Shown: positions 1-6,636 of the stretch, one piece after another
How positions within the stretch are numbered: position 1 is the stretch's first letter
How the letters are laid out: the number at the start of each line of letters is the position of its first letter
Assembly: GCA_015494485.1 (NCBI GenBank)
Contig: WGBF01000525.1
Span: 1-11,086 of the forward strand
Length of the DNA stretch: 11,086 bases
Reading direction: 5' to 3'
Source: a bacterium
Lineage (GTDB): Bacteria > Calditrichota > Calditrichia > RBG-13-44-9 > J042
Notes under the pieces: model-generated
Seen by the model: the letters and a program-made list of their open reading frames with translations, nothing else
What the model was told of the DNA's origin: nothing
Database searches by the model: none
Program-made: the position numbers and the translations under genes

Positions 1-201
1 GGATTCAACATCAAAGCCGGCATTGCGCATGTGTTGTTCCCAGTCTGTACAGCAATTGCAGGTGGGGGATTTGTACACCACCAGATGCAATGACGATGTT
101 GTTGCCTTCTGTGATTCCGCTTGTTTTTCCTTGCTGCATGCTACAATGAACAATGCCGTTAAAACCAGTGTGAAGCCGATGCGAATGGTGGTTTTGCTCA
201 T
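1..201 (-). CDS. DUF411-type cysteine-rich lipoprotein, 3' part cut by window edge
   Basis: The frame runs from an ATG at 201 to the window edge without a stop, giving the first 67 residues. The N-terminus is a lipoprotein signal: Lys-containing start, hydrophobic stretch about residues 8-20, and a lipobox ending in IVAC with the lipidated Cys at 22. A low-complexity linker follows. Then comes YKSPTCNCC (residues 43-51) with a Trp at 54 and NAGFDV near 60-65, the signature start of the DUF411 family, whose members are small periplasmic or membrane-anchored proteins often found with copper or other metal-resistance genes. Cys48, Cys50 and Cys51 are likely metal or thiol ligands (inference from the family). 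A Shine-Dalgarno AAGGAGA lies just upstream. The gene is transcribed away from the trpD-like operon. The family call is firm from the motif; the function is not well established. Confidence 0.82.
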   Translation of the reverse strand, partial: MSKTTIRIGFTLVLTALFIVACSKEKQAESQKATTSSLHLVVYKSPTCNCCTDWEQHMRNAGFDVES

Positions 202-248
202 TCTTCAATCTCCTTTATCATCATTATCCTTAACTCTGTTGTCGCTAA

Positions 249-276
249 ATATTAGTAAAAAATTTACATCAGTCAA
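249..276 (-). promoter_or_regulatory. Candidate promoter of the DUF411 lipoprotein gene
   Basis: On the minus strand, TTGACT (271-276) and TAATAT (249-254) are separated by 16 bases, close to the housekeeping -35/-10 consensus. The -10 lies about 47 bases ahead of the ATG at 201, leaving room for a short leader with its ribosome site. This is sequence match only. Confidence 0.5.
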
Positions 277-318
277 CGGATGTTTTGTTTTCTGACGGCT
301 TCGGAAAACCCCAAATCT

Positions 319-350
319 TTTGTGATGCTTATCCTTTGCCATTATATTTG
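319..350 (+). promoter_or_regulatory. Candidate promoter of the trpD-like operon
   Basis: TTGTGA (320-325) and TATATT (343-348) are separated by 17 bases. The downstream element reads TATATTTG (343-350), which also fits the TAnnTTTG -7 box known from Bacteroidetes, with a TTG about 25 bases upstream as that promoter type expects. Transcription would start near 355-358, so the leader to the ATG at 375 would be only about 20 bases. This leaves no room for a trp attenuator or riboswitch. Confidence 0.5.
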
Positions 351-363
351 AGCACGCAACGAA

Positions 364-369
364 AAGGAG
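364..369 (+). promoter_or_regulatory. Ribosome binding site deciding the trpD-like start
   Basis: AAGGAG ends 5 bases before the ATG at 375. The open frame extends upstream to an ATG at 285, but that would place the candidate promoter inside the gene and add 30 residues absent from the family, so 375 is chosen. Confidence 0.7.
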
Positions 370-374
370 TAACG

Positions 375-1418
375 ATGGAGCAAAAGTTAACAATTCAACA
401 AGCCATCAATAAACTTATGCAGGGCGAAAGTCTCACCCGCAAGGAAGCCTATTGGGTGATGGAAGAAATCCTGAATGGCAAGGCCAGTGAAGCGCAGGTA
501 TCTGCGTTTCTGGTGGCATTGCAGATGAAAGGCTCAACGTTTGACGAATTGGCCGGTTCCGTGGATGCGTACCGGGAGCGCATTACACCCCTGTCCATTT
601 CCGATGAAAACGCAATTGACATCAGCGGCACTGGGGGCGATAATCTGGGTACGTTTAATATTTCCACCGCAGCGGCGTTTGTTGCCAGTGGCGCCGGTGC
701 ACGGGTAGTGAAACATGGCTATCACTCTGTTTCCAGCCAGTGCGGGAGTGCGGATGTGCTGGAAGCCCTGGGCATCCGTACGGAACTGTTCCCGGACCAA
801 TTGTATGAGGTATTTGAACGCACCGGACTGGTATTCATTTTTGCACCGCGATACAAGCCGGTACCCCGGTATTTTGCCGGAATCCGGCAAAGTCTGGGCG
901 CCCGCACCTTTATTCACATTCTGGACCCGTTAACCAAACCGGCCCTAACCCGGCGTCAGCTCATTGGCGTGTACGACCGGAAACTTACCCGATTGGTGGC
1001 GGAAGTGTTGAAAGAATTTCACCTGTTTAAAGGCATGGTGGTAAACGGGGAAAATGGACTGGATGAGTTGAATATTTCCGGCAAAACTCTGGTGATTGAG
1101 ATTGAAGAACAGGAATTGACAGAATATGAAATTGAACCCGAATCCGTTGGCTTAAACCGTTGGCCTATTGAGGCCATTAAAGGGGGTGACCCTCAGTTTA
1201 ACAAGCAGATTATTCTGGATATTCTAAACGGTAAGCCCGGAGCGCCCCGTGATGTGACTATTCTAAATGCCGCAGCAGCTTTAAAAGTGGCAGGCATCGT
1301 TAATGATTTAAAAGAGGGGGCAAAACAGGCAGCAGAAGCGATTGACAGCGGCCGGGCGAAACAAAAATTGGAGCAACTCATTGAAATAAGCAAAGAACTG
1401 GAAAGACAGAGACCATGA
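375..1418 (+). CDS. trpD: TrpD-like phosphoribosyltransferase (anthranilate phosphoribosyltransferase family), altered acceptor pocket
   Basis: A 347-residue protein, the usual TrpD length, with the helical N-terminal domain (about 1-70) and the type IV phosphoribosyltransferase core. PRPP and metal motifs are intact: GTGGD (85-89), NIST (95-98), KHG (113-115), SVSS...GSADVLEALG (118-133) and GLDE (228-231). Canonical TrpD transfers phosphoribose from PRPP to anthranilate. Here the anthranilate-side motif KHGNR reads KHGYH (113-117), and the usual FNxxGPLTNP reads IHILDPLTKP (180-189). Arg171, aligned with an anthranilate-contacting Arg of the family, is kept. The stop overlaps the next start as ATGA, so the two genes are probably translationally coupled. 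I infer a PRPP-dependent transferase; whether the acceptor is anthranilate is doubtful. It is not YbiB/TrpD2, which lacks these PRPP motifs. Confidence 0.85.
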   Translation: MEQKLTIQQAINKLMQGESLTRKEAYWVMEEILNGKASEAQVSAFLVALQMKGSTFDELAGSVDAYRERITPLSISDENAIDISGTGGDNLGTFNISTAAAFVASGAGARVVKHGYHSVSSQCGSADVLEALGIRTELFPDQLYEVFERTGLVFIFAPRYKPVPRYFAGIRQSLGARTFIHILDPLTKPALTRRQLIGVYDRKLTRLVAEVLKEFHLFKGMVVNGENGLDELNISGKTLVIEIEEQELTEYEIEPESVGLNRWPIEAIKGGDPQFNKQIILDILNGKPGAPRDVTILNAAAALKVAGIVNDLKEGAKQAAEAIDSGRAKQKLEQLIEISKELERQRP

Positions 1419-2215
1419 AGATAAATCTCAAAAAAATCCGCAAAAAGAAGCTGAAAGCGGTCGAAAAAATCGAAAAGCAATTCAAACCGGATATTTACCG
1501 CGCCGCTGCCCTTTCCGCCGGTACGGAATTCCGAAGCGTGGAAGTGAATTTGCAGCAGGCGGAGCAATTTCCGGTGCTGGTGGAACTGGGGGGAGCGTTA
1601 ACGCCCACTCTGGAAGTGCTGGAAAACATTCAACCCACCCGCATTGCCCGGGACCTGGAAGCCCACGGCTTGCACACCGCACTGGTTGTGACGACGGACG
1701 ACCTGCTCCTGGGTGGACATCCCGGCTGGATTAATCTGGTGAAATACCATACTCAGCTCCCAGTAATTGCGCGGGATTTCTTTTTCCATCCCATTCAGGT
1801 GTACCAGGCACGGGCAACGGGAGCGGATGCCGTTATTGTGGATTTCCGCTGGGTGGATGATGCCACCGGATTGGAGCTGGTCAATACCGCATTCGAAATG
1901 GGTATGGAACCGGTGGTGCAGGTGGAGCCCTCACATGTTCCGTCGGGGCTGGACACCGAAATCATTGCTGCGGTAATATTCTCCGTCTCCAGTGAAATGC
2001 CCGTTGAAGAAGTGGACGCTACCGTGCAGCGTTTTAAAAGGGAATGGGGTGAACGCATCCCGGTGATTGCAGAAGTGCACCCGGAGAATCCCGCTCTGGC
2101 TGCACTGGCGCGTTCCGGCGCAGTAAACGGATTGTTAATTACCCCGCATTTACTGGCCAGTGAGAATTACATTCAACGCTTTGCGGAAATACTGGATGTG
2201 GTAGGAACGAAATAG
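1415..2215 (+). CDS. Indole-3-glycerol phosphate synthase (TrpC)-fold protein lacking most catalytic residues
   Basis: A 266-residue protein, the usual length of IGPS, a TIM barrel closing the indole ring in tryptophan synthesis. Family framework is clear: a Lys-rich helical N-terminus (1-50), a barrel start around 53-60, LLLGG (97-101, normally FFGGS), RDFFFHPIQVYQARATGADA (120-139, normally KDF...DPYQIYEARAAGADA), and an MGMEPVVQVE stretch (162-171). At the catalytic positions the AEIK lysine is Gly59, the KDF lysine is Arg120, the LVEVH glutamate is Gln169, the NNRDL segment is absent, and SESGI reads AEVHP (219-223). Of the main catalytic residues only Glu57 and Glu220 remain. I infer homology to TrpC without its normal activity; it could be a repurposed enzyme or a non-catalytic partner of the TrpD-like protein. 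The start is set by the ATGA overlap with the upstream gene. Confidence 0.75.
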   Translation: MKINLKKIRKKKLKAVEKIEKQFKPDIYRAAALSAGTEFRSVEVNLQQAEQFPVLVELGGALTPTLEVLENIQPTRIARDLEAHGLHTALVVTTDDLLLGGHPGWINLVKYHTQLPVIARDFFFHPIQVYQARATGADAVIVDFRWVDDATGLELVNTAFEMGMEPVVQVEPSHVPSGLDTEIIAAVIFSVSSEMPVEEVDATVQRFKREWGERIPVIAEVHPENPALAALARSGAVNGLLITPHLLASENYIQRFAEILDVVGTK

Positions 2216-2226
2216 CGCTGCGGGTT

Positions 2227-3270
2227 ATGACAAAGCGAATCCGATGGTTATTGATTACAGGCGTTTTCCTGAGCCTTGTTGCCGGTAGCGGGTGGCTGGC
2301 ATACCGATATGTGTTTCCGCCGTTACCTCCCGATTTAAATCAGCGTCCGGCAGTAACCGTGCATATTCCCAGAGGGGCAACGTTCAATCAGGTTCTGGAC
2401 TCCTTGCGTCGGCACCAATTGGTACAACATCCGGATTGGTTTCGGTTTTTGGCAACACACACCCGCCTGGACCGCCGGATACCGGCAGGGTATTTTCTGG
2501 TACCGAAGGGATTGAATTCCTGGCAGCTGGTTCGCTATTTACAAAATCCCCGCAAGGTTCTGGTAAAGGTCACCATTCCGGAAGGCATGCGAACGGAAAA
2601 AATAGGCGGTATCCTGCAACGGAAATTGGGTATTGATTCGGCCCGATTTGTGAGTCTGGTGTATGATACGGCATTTGCACGCACATTGAATGTGCCAGCT
2701 CCCACTTCAAATGGTTTTTTGATGCCGGAGACCTATTTTTTCCCCATGGGTATTTCGGAAAAAGAGGTAGTTAAACTTCTGGTGGCACCCACGCTGGAAA
2801 TTTTTCGTCAGGACAGCGTACAGCGCCAGTTGCAGCGGCTAAAAATGACCCCTCTGGAAATTGTTACATTAGCATCCATTATTGAAGGCGAAGCCATGGT
2901 GGACTCCGAACGCACGCTGATTTCCTCCGTATATCACAACCGTTTAAAACGGGGGTGGCGCCTTCAGGCAGACCCGACCATTCAGTTTTTACTGAAAGAT
3001 GGCCCACGCCGCTTAACGTACCGCGATTTGCAAATTGACTCCCCATACAATACTTACAAATATCGTGGGTTACCCCCTGGCCCGATTAATAACCCCGGAA
3101 ACGCCTCCATTCTGGCGGCACTGTTTCCGGCCAATACCCGCTATCTCTATTTTGTGGCAACCGGTGATGGCGGGCATCATTTTTCCGCCACCCTGCGGGA
3201 ACACAATCGCTGGAAACGGCGCTTCGATGCCATTCGGCGGGAAGTGTACCGCAAAAAACGCCGTAAATGA
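2227..3270 (+). CDS. mltG: Endolytic murein transglycosylase MltG (YceG-like)
   Basis: MltG is an inner-membrane lytic transglycosylase that cuts nascent glycan strands and so helps set their length. The 347 residues fit the family. One N-terminal membrane helix (about 7-29) is followed by a LysM-like region (about 42-108) and the YceG catalytic domain. Visible motifs are LMPETYFFP (165-173), LASIIEGEA (215-223) with the likely catalytic Glu220, SVYHNRL (234-240), QADPTIQ (247-253) and SPYNTYKYRGLPPGPINNPG (272-291). It starts 11 bases after the TrpC-like gene and is probably cotranscribed with it, although no strong Shine-Dalgarno is seen. Older databases sometimes call this family aminodeoxychorismate lyase because E. 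coli yceG lies beside pabC; that label should not be used here. The C-terminus is strongly basic (YRKKRRK). Confidence 0.93.
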   Translation: MTKRIRWLLITGVFLSLVAGSGWLAYRYVFPPLPPDLNQRPAVTVHIPRGATFNQVLDSLRRHQLVQHPDWFRFLATHTRLDRRIPAGYFLVPKGLNSWQLVRYLQNPRKVLVKVTIPEGMRTEKIGGILQRKLGIDSARFVSLVYDTAFARTLNVPAPTSNGFLMPETYFFPMGISEKEVVKLLVAPTLEIFRQDSVQRQLQRLKMTPLEIVTLASIIEGEAMVDSERTLISSVYHNRLKRGWRLQADPTIQFLLKDGPRRLTYRDLQIDSPYNTYKYRGLPPGPINNPGNASILAALFPANTRYLYFVATGDGGHHFSATLREHNRWKRRFDAIRREVYRKKRRK

Positions 3271-3414
3271 AATTTACTGCAAATCCACCGCCCGTTTTGT
3301 TAAAATAATGAAAAATTCGGGAAATAATTCACAAAATTTTTTTCTTGTGGAAAACCGGATGGGGGTATCCATAAATTTGCGCCGTCTGAACGGAAAAACA
3401 AACGGAGGTGAACA
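3271..3414 (+). promoter_or_regulatory. Leader of the peroxiredoxin gene, with a possible promoter and strong ribosome site
   Basis: This is an AT-rich 144-base gap. TAAATTTG (3372-3379) matches the TAnnTTTG -7 box, but the nearest TTG-type upstream element (TTGTGG, 3345-3350) is about 4 bases too far away, so the promoter call is weak. GGAGGTGA (3404-3411), 3 bases before the ATG at 3415, is a near-perfect Shine-Dalgarno and suggests high expression. I see no terminator after mltG, so read-through from upstream is possible. No recognisable OxyR or PerR operator was found by eye. Confidence 0.4.
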
Positions 3415-4020
3415 ATGGATAAACCGATTCTGGTTGGACAGCAGGTGCCGGATTTTACCATGGAAACGTACGACCCCGTGAGTGGAAAATTCGGGGAATT
3501 TTCGTTGGAAGCAACCCGTAAGGCTGGCAAATGGACGGTGTTGTTTTTTTATCCGGCAGATTTTACGTTCGTATGCCCTACAGAACTGGCAGACCTGGCA
3601 ACCGTGCATCCCAAGTTGCAGGAAATGGGGGTGGAAGTGGTATCCGTTTCCACCGATACCAAGTTTGTCCATTTGGCCTGGCAGCGGGATGAAAAATTAC
3701 TGGAACATGTGAAATTCCCCATGGGTGCCGACCCTCTGGGCAAAGTATCCCGCATGTTTGGGGTATATGACGAAACGACCGGTCTGGCTCTGCGGGGAAC
3801 GTTCATCATTAATCCCGATGGGGTGCTGGTGGGTTCGGAAGTGAATTTCTACAATGTGGGTCGCAATGCGGAAGAGCTGTTGCGAAAAATGGAAGCCAAT
3901 GTGTACCTCATCGACCATCCCGACGAAGCCTGTCCGGCCAAATGGGAACCGGGTGCCAAAACCCTGAAGCCCTCCGAAGAATTGGTGGGCCATGTGTACG
4001 AAGCGCTGGAAAACAATTAA
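3415..4020 (+). CDS. ahpC: Typical 2-Cys peroxiredoxin (AhpC/Prx1 family)
   Basis: A thiol peroxidase reducing hydrogen peroxide, organic hydroperoxides and possibly peroxynitrite in the cytoplasm. The 201-residue protein has the peroxiredoxin active site FYPADFTFVCPTE with the peroxidatic Cys at 54, the conserved catalytic Arg at 127 (LRGTF), and a resolving Cys at 173 in EACPAKW, the typical-2-Cys arrangement in which the disulfide forms across a dimer. The C-terminal tail after Cys173 is about 28 residues, as in Prx1/AhpC proteins. There is no signal peptide. No ahpF, thioredoxin reductase or rubrerythrin gene adjoins it, so the electron donor cannot be told from context. It stands alone between its own leader and a strong terminator. 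Confidence 0.95.
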   Translation: MDKPILVGQQVPDFTMETYDPVSGKFGEFSLEATRKAGKWTVLFFYPADFTFVCPTELADLATVHPKLQEMGVEVVSVSTDTKFVHLAWQRDEKLLEHVKFPMGADPLGKVSRMFGVYDETTGLALRGTFIINPDGVLVGSEVNFYNVGRNAEELLRKMEANVYLIDHPDEACPAKWEPGAKTLKPSEELVGHVYEALENN

Positions 4021-4039
4021 CCGTTTTCCCGGAAATTAA

Positions 4040-4070
4040 AAAGAGGCGTTCCCAACCGGAACGCCTCTTT
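4040..4070. terminator. Bidirectional intrinsic terminator between the peroxiredoxin and T9SS genes
   Basis: A perfect 13-bp stem (AAAGAGGCGTTCC, 4040-4052, with its complement 4058-4070) closes a 5-base loop. The A-rich left flank and T-rich right end provide U-tracts on both strands. It lies 19 bases after the plus-strand stop and 25 bases beyond the minus-strand stop, so it can serve both convergent genes. Confidence 0.9.
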
Positions 4071-4095
4071 GCTGTTTTCAAAAATCAATCGCCGG

Positions 4096-6378
4096 TTATT
4101 TCATCAACACAATTTTACGTGTCTGTACAAACTGCCCGGCTTTTAACCGTACAAAGTAAATTCCATTGCTTAATTGGTTGGCGTTGAAAGGAATTCGGTA
4201 TTCTCCGGGCGGTAAGGGTTCATTCACCAGCACGGCAACTTTTTGTCCCGTTAAATCGAAGACTTCCAGTTGTACCGGTACCTGCCGGGCAATGTGAAAT
4301 GGAATGACCGTGGACGGGTTAAAGGGATTGGGATAGGCCGGTAGCAGACGAAAGGCGGTGGGAGCAACGGGAGAATGTTCCGGTTCAATGGCTGTGGGCT
4401 GTTCCACCTGCATAATGCCCTTCACGTTTTTGAGCTCCGCATTATCGGCCAATACATCCACGGAATAATAATACGCGTCGCCTGTTGGCAATTGATTAAT
4501 CCGAATTCGCCAGGTGTAACTGTCCGTTTCACCGGCAGGAATGTCCCCGAAATAGCGGATGGTATCCTCAACCGTGGAATCCGTGGCACTGAATGCTTTT
4601 TCCGTATTACTGGTGTCCACAACAGACCATTCTTTAGGAATATGAAGGATGGCCCGTGCATTGGTGGCAGTAACCGTAGAGGCATTGAATAGCGTAACTA
4701 CCAGGTCAAATTCCCGGAATTCGGTGGTATCGCCCTGAATTTTAACACTTGCCGGTGCTTTTATGGTGGTGGAAAGCGGCGGTTCCAGGTCCTGGTTGGG
4801 GATAACGGGCCGGGAAGCAATGTTGTTGGAGGTACTGCTTTCCTGACCGCTCTGGACGTAAGTTTTGACGTACACTTTGTGGTATTCCGGTTTGGTGGGC
4901 ACAGTCCACGAAACGCTAAAGCGAGCGCTGTCCCCGGCTTTCAGCGAATCCATGTAAAACCGCCTGGAAATAACATTACCGGCATCCGGCGGGCCATCGA
5001 AAAATTGGAGCCGTACATCCTTTGCGGTAGCATTGCCTACGTTGCGTACCGTTGCAAAAATGGTAATGGGTTCTCCGGGTTCGTAATTGGATTTTGGCGG
5101 ATCGAACACGATATCGGATGTGCTGATGGCCAGATCCGGTAAATTGAGAGCGTAATTCAATGGCATAAAATCCGCACCAAAACCGCCACCGTAGGACGAA
5201 ATCGCCGAAATATTTTTGGTACTGGTAATGTGCAATACCATTTTGGAAGTATTCATGTAGTAATTCTGGGCTTTATTCAAAATAATATTGGCTAACGTGT
5301 CCCCCGTGGCTTGATTGACAATAACAACCCGATTGCTGTCTTCAAAGGAAACCACATTCAAATCCCCACTAATAACCGGAGCGTAAAAGTTGGTTCCAAT
5401 TCCCCGGCCGCTTTCGTCCATCTGGCGTACCAGGTAATAATATGAACCGGAATAATAGGCATACGGGGTATTGCACACCGTCACCGTTTTGTTACTAACG
5501 ACTTGCCAGTACGTCGCCTGGTTTACCACATACGGATACACCTCGCCGGTATTGAGGGTATCTGTCCAAAGCGTGTCTCCGGTATCAGTGTTCCGGATTG
5601 TAAAAATGGTCGAATCGTGATACGCAATCACAATCACGCCATTGGGCCAGCCGCCTACGGTACCGGAGAATCCGAAAAATTCTGTACCTGCAAAGGTGCC
5701 ATTTGTAGCCGGAATGTAATAACCCTGATCCGTGTAGCTCAGCGCAGAAACCGGCCGATTGGCGGTTACGCCTAAAAAGGAACCGAAATTCTTTTGTAAT
5801 TCAAAATGCTCTCCCCGATTTAAAATGCCACTGGCAATTAACGCGTTGGTGGAGAGATTCACAATTTTGAATTCCGTGTTGTTTTCATAGGCAAATACCG
5901 TAAAACGTTCTCCACTATAATAATCTTTCGGTAAGTAAGTATTTAACCGGGTAGCCAGAGGGCGGCCACTCTGGTCCACTGCAAAATACCCCAGTACCTG
6001 GTTGGTAACGGGATCGCCCACCAGCAGTGAAAAAGGATTGTTACCCTCCAGGGTGTAAATTCCGGCACCAGGGGAAAATACATGGTACTGGTTTTCGTTA
6101 AGGGAAACACTGTCAATTGTGGTGCCGGTATTGTCCAGAATGTAAATAGTGGTACCGTTGTGATAGCTAAAAACAACCAGGTCCGTAAACGTGTACGTTG
6201 TGGTTTGGTACGTGAACGAATCCGTTGTCAAATGAGTGCTGGTCATTCCGGAGGCAGAACCTTGAACCGCGCGGGCAGAAACAGGAATGGCATTGGGGAG
6301 TGCCCCGTGCGGTACCTGAGCATTTCCTGTACTCAGAAAAATGCTCAAACAAACGGATATAATAAATATAACCTTCAT
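4096..6378 (-). CDS. Secreted T9SS-sorted protein with four N-terminal repeats and a CARDB-like domain
   Basis: The 760 residues begin with a Sec signal peptide (about 1-20, cleavage probably after GNA before QVPHG). Residues 68-400 hold four diverged repeats starting near 68, 160, 248 and 342, each of the form aromatic/AY-x-N-x-T-x-F-x-I-x-N-x-x-TG, then LNxGE, then V-x-SN[KR]-x-V. They resemble the IgGFc-binding-protein type beta module, a tentative match. Residues 413-520 look like a CARDB domain (PDLAIS, then YEPGEPITIFATVRNVGNA). A second Ig-like beta domain spans about 535-660. Residues 676-760 form a type A T9SS sorting domain: AYPNPFNPST (681-690), FDLTGQKV (707-714), GEYRIPF, SNGIYFVRL (737-745) and a Lys end. 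It is likely exported across the outer membrane and surface-attached or released. AGGAGG (6384-6389) sets the start. The function is unknown; binding or adhesion is a guess. Confidence 0.88.
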   Translation of the reverse strand: MKVIFIISVCLSIFLSTGNAQVPHGALPNAIPVSARAVQGSASGMTSTHLTTDSFTYQTTTYTFTDLVVFSYHNGTTIYILDNTGTTIDSVSLNENQYHVFSPGAGIYTLEGNNPFSLLVGDPVTNQVLGYFAVDQSGRPLATRLNTYLPKDYYSGERFTVFAYENNTEFKIVNLSTNALIASGILNRGEHFELQKNFGSFLGVTANRPVSALSYTDQGYYIPATNGTFAGTEFFGFSGTVGGWPNGVIVIAYHDSTIFTIRNTDTGDTLWTDTLNTGEVYPYVVNQATYWQVVSNKTVTVCNTPYAYYSGSYYYLVRQMDESGRGIGTNFYAPVISGDLNVVSFEDSNRVVIVNQATGDTLANIILNKAQNYYMNTSKMVLHITSTKNISAISSYGGGFGADFMPLNYALNLPDLAISTSDIVFDPPKSNYEPGEPITIFATVRNVGNATAKDVRLQFFDGPPDAGNVISRRFYMDSLKAGDSARFSVSWTVPTKPEYHKVYVKTYVQSGQESSTSNNIASRPVIPNQDLEPPLSTTIKAPASVKIQGDTTEFREFDLVVTLFNASTVTATNARAILHIPKEWSVVDTSNTEKAFSATDSTVEDTIRYFGDIPAGETDSYTWRIRINQLPTGDAYYYSVDVLADNAELKNVKGIMQVEQPTAIEPEHSPVAPTAFRLLPAYPNPFNPSTVIPFHIARQVPVQLEVFDLTGQKVAVLVNEPLPPGEYRIPFNANQLSNGIYFVRLKAGQFVQTRKIVLMK

Positions 6379-6636
6379 AGTAACCTCCTGGGTATTGGTG
6401 TCCCTTATAGAAACGGAAAGAAATCGCTAAAGATAAGTGATGAAAAACAATTGTTAAAAATTTATTTGTTAATAATTTGAGTTATTCAAATTTTAATCTG
6501 CGTTATATTTTGTTGGCTTAAATTGTCTTGTTTCTTACCCAAAAGAACACTACCTTAAATCAATAGCAACATCAGGAAGAAAAAACGAAACGGATTTCAC
6601 GCAGTCTATTCATCAAAAAAAGGAGGGTTTTTTACC
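6379..6636. promoter_or_regulatory. Divergent AT-rich intergenic region between the T9SS gene and dodecin
   Basis: This is a 258-base region carrying promoters for both genes. For the minus-strand gene a possible pair is TTAACA (6452-6457) and TATCTT (6430-6435, minus strand, reading on as TATCTTTA) with 16-base spacing. For dodecin several TTG/TAAT combinations exist and none stands out. Two small symmetric elements are visible: the palindrome AACAATTGTT (6446-6455) and an inverted repeat AATTTGA/TCAAATT (6474-6480 and 6486-6492, 5-base loop). Either could be an operator, but in such AT-rich DNA they may be chance. AGGAGG (6621-6626) precedes the dodecin ATG by 10 bases, a somewhat long spacing. 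Confidence 0.35.

Noticed and set aside
285..374. Longer start for the TrpD-like protein at 285
   Set aside because: The extra 30 residues do not look like TrpD, the region contains the best promoter match, and the ATG at 375 has a proper Shine-Dalgarno at the right distance.
202..374. trp attenuator, T-box or leader peptide upstream of the trpD-like gene
   Set aside because: No short frame with tandem Trp codons and no terminator/antiterminator hairpins are visible, and the probable start of transcription leaves only about 20 bases.
534..917. Antisense frames of over 100 codons inside the TrpD-like gene and elsewhere
   Set aside because: They lie fully opposite strongly conserved coding sequence, have no ribosome sites or recognisable domains, and are expected by chance at this base composition.
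2227..3270. Aminodeoxychorismate lyase label for the YceG-like protein beside trp-like genes
   Set aside because: That label is a historical misannotation. The sequence shows MltG motifs and a membrane anchor and no PLP-type lyase features.
6446..6492. Palindrome AACAATTGTT and a nearby 7-bp inverted repeat as firm operators
   Set aside because: The region is very AT-rich, where short symmetric elements are common, and no matching site occurs elsewhere in the window. They are mentioned only as part of the intergenic feature.
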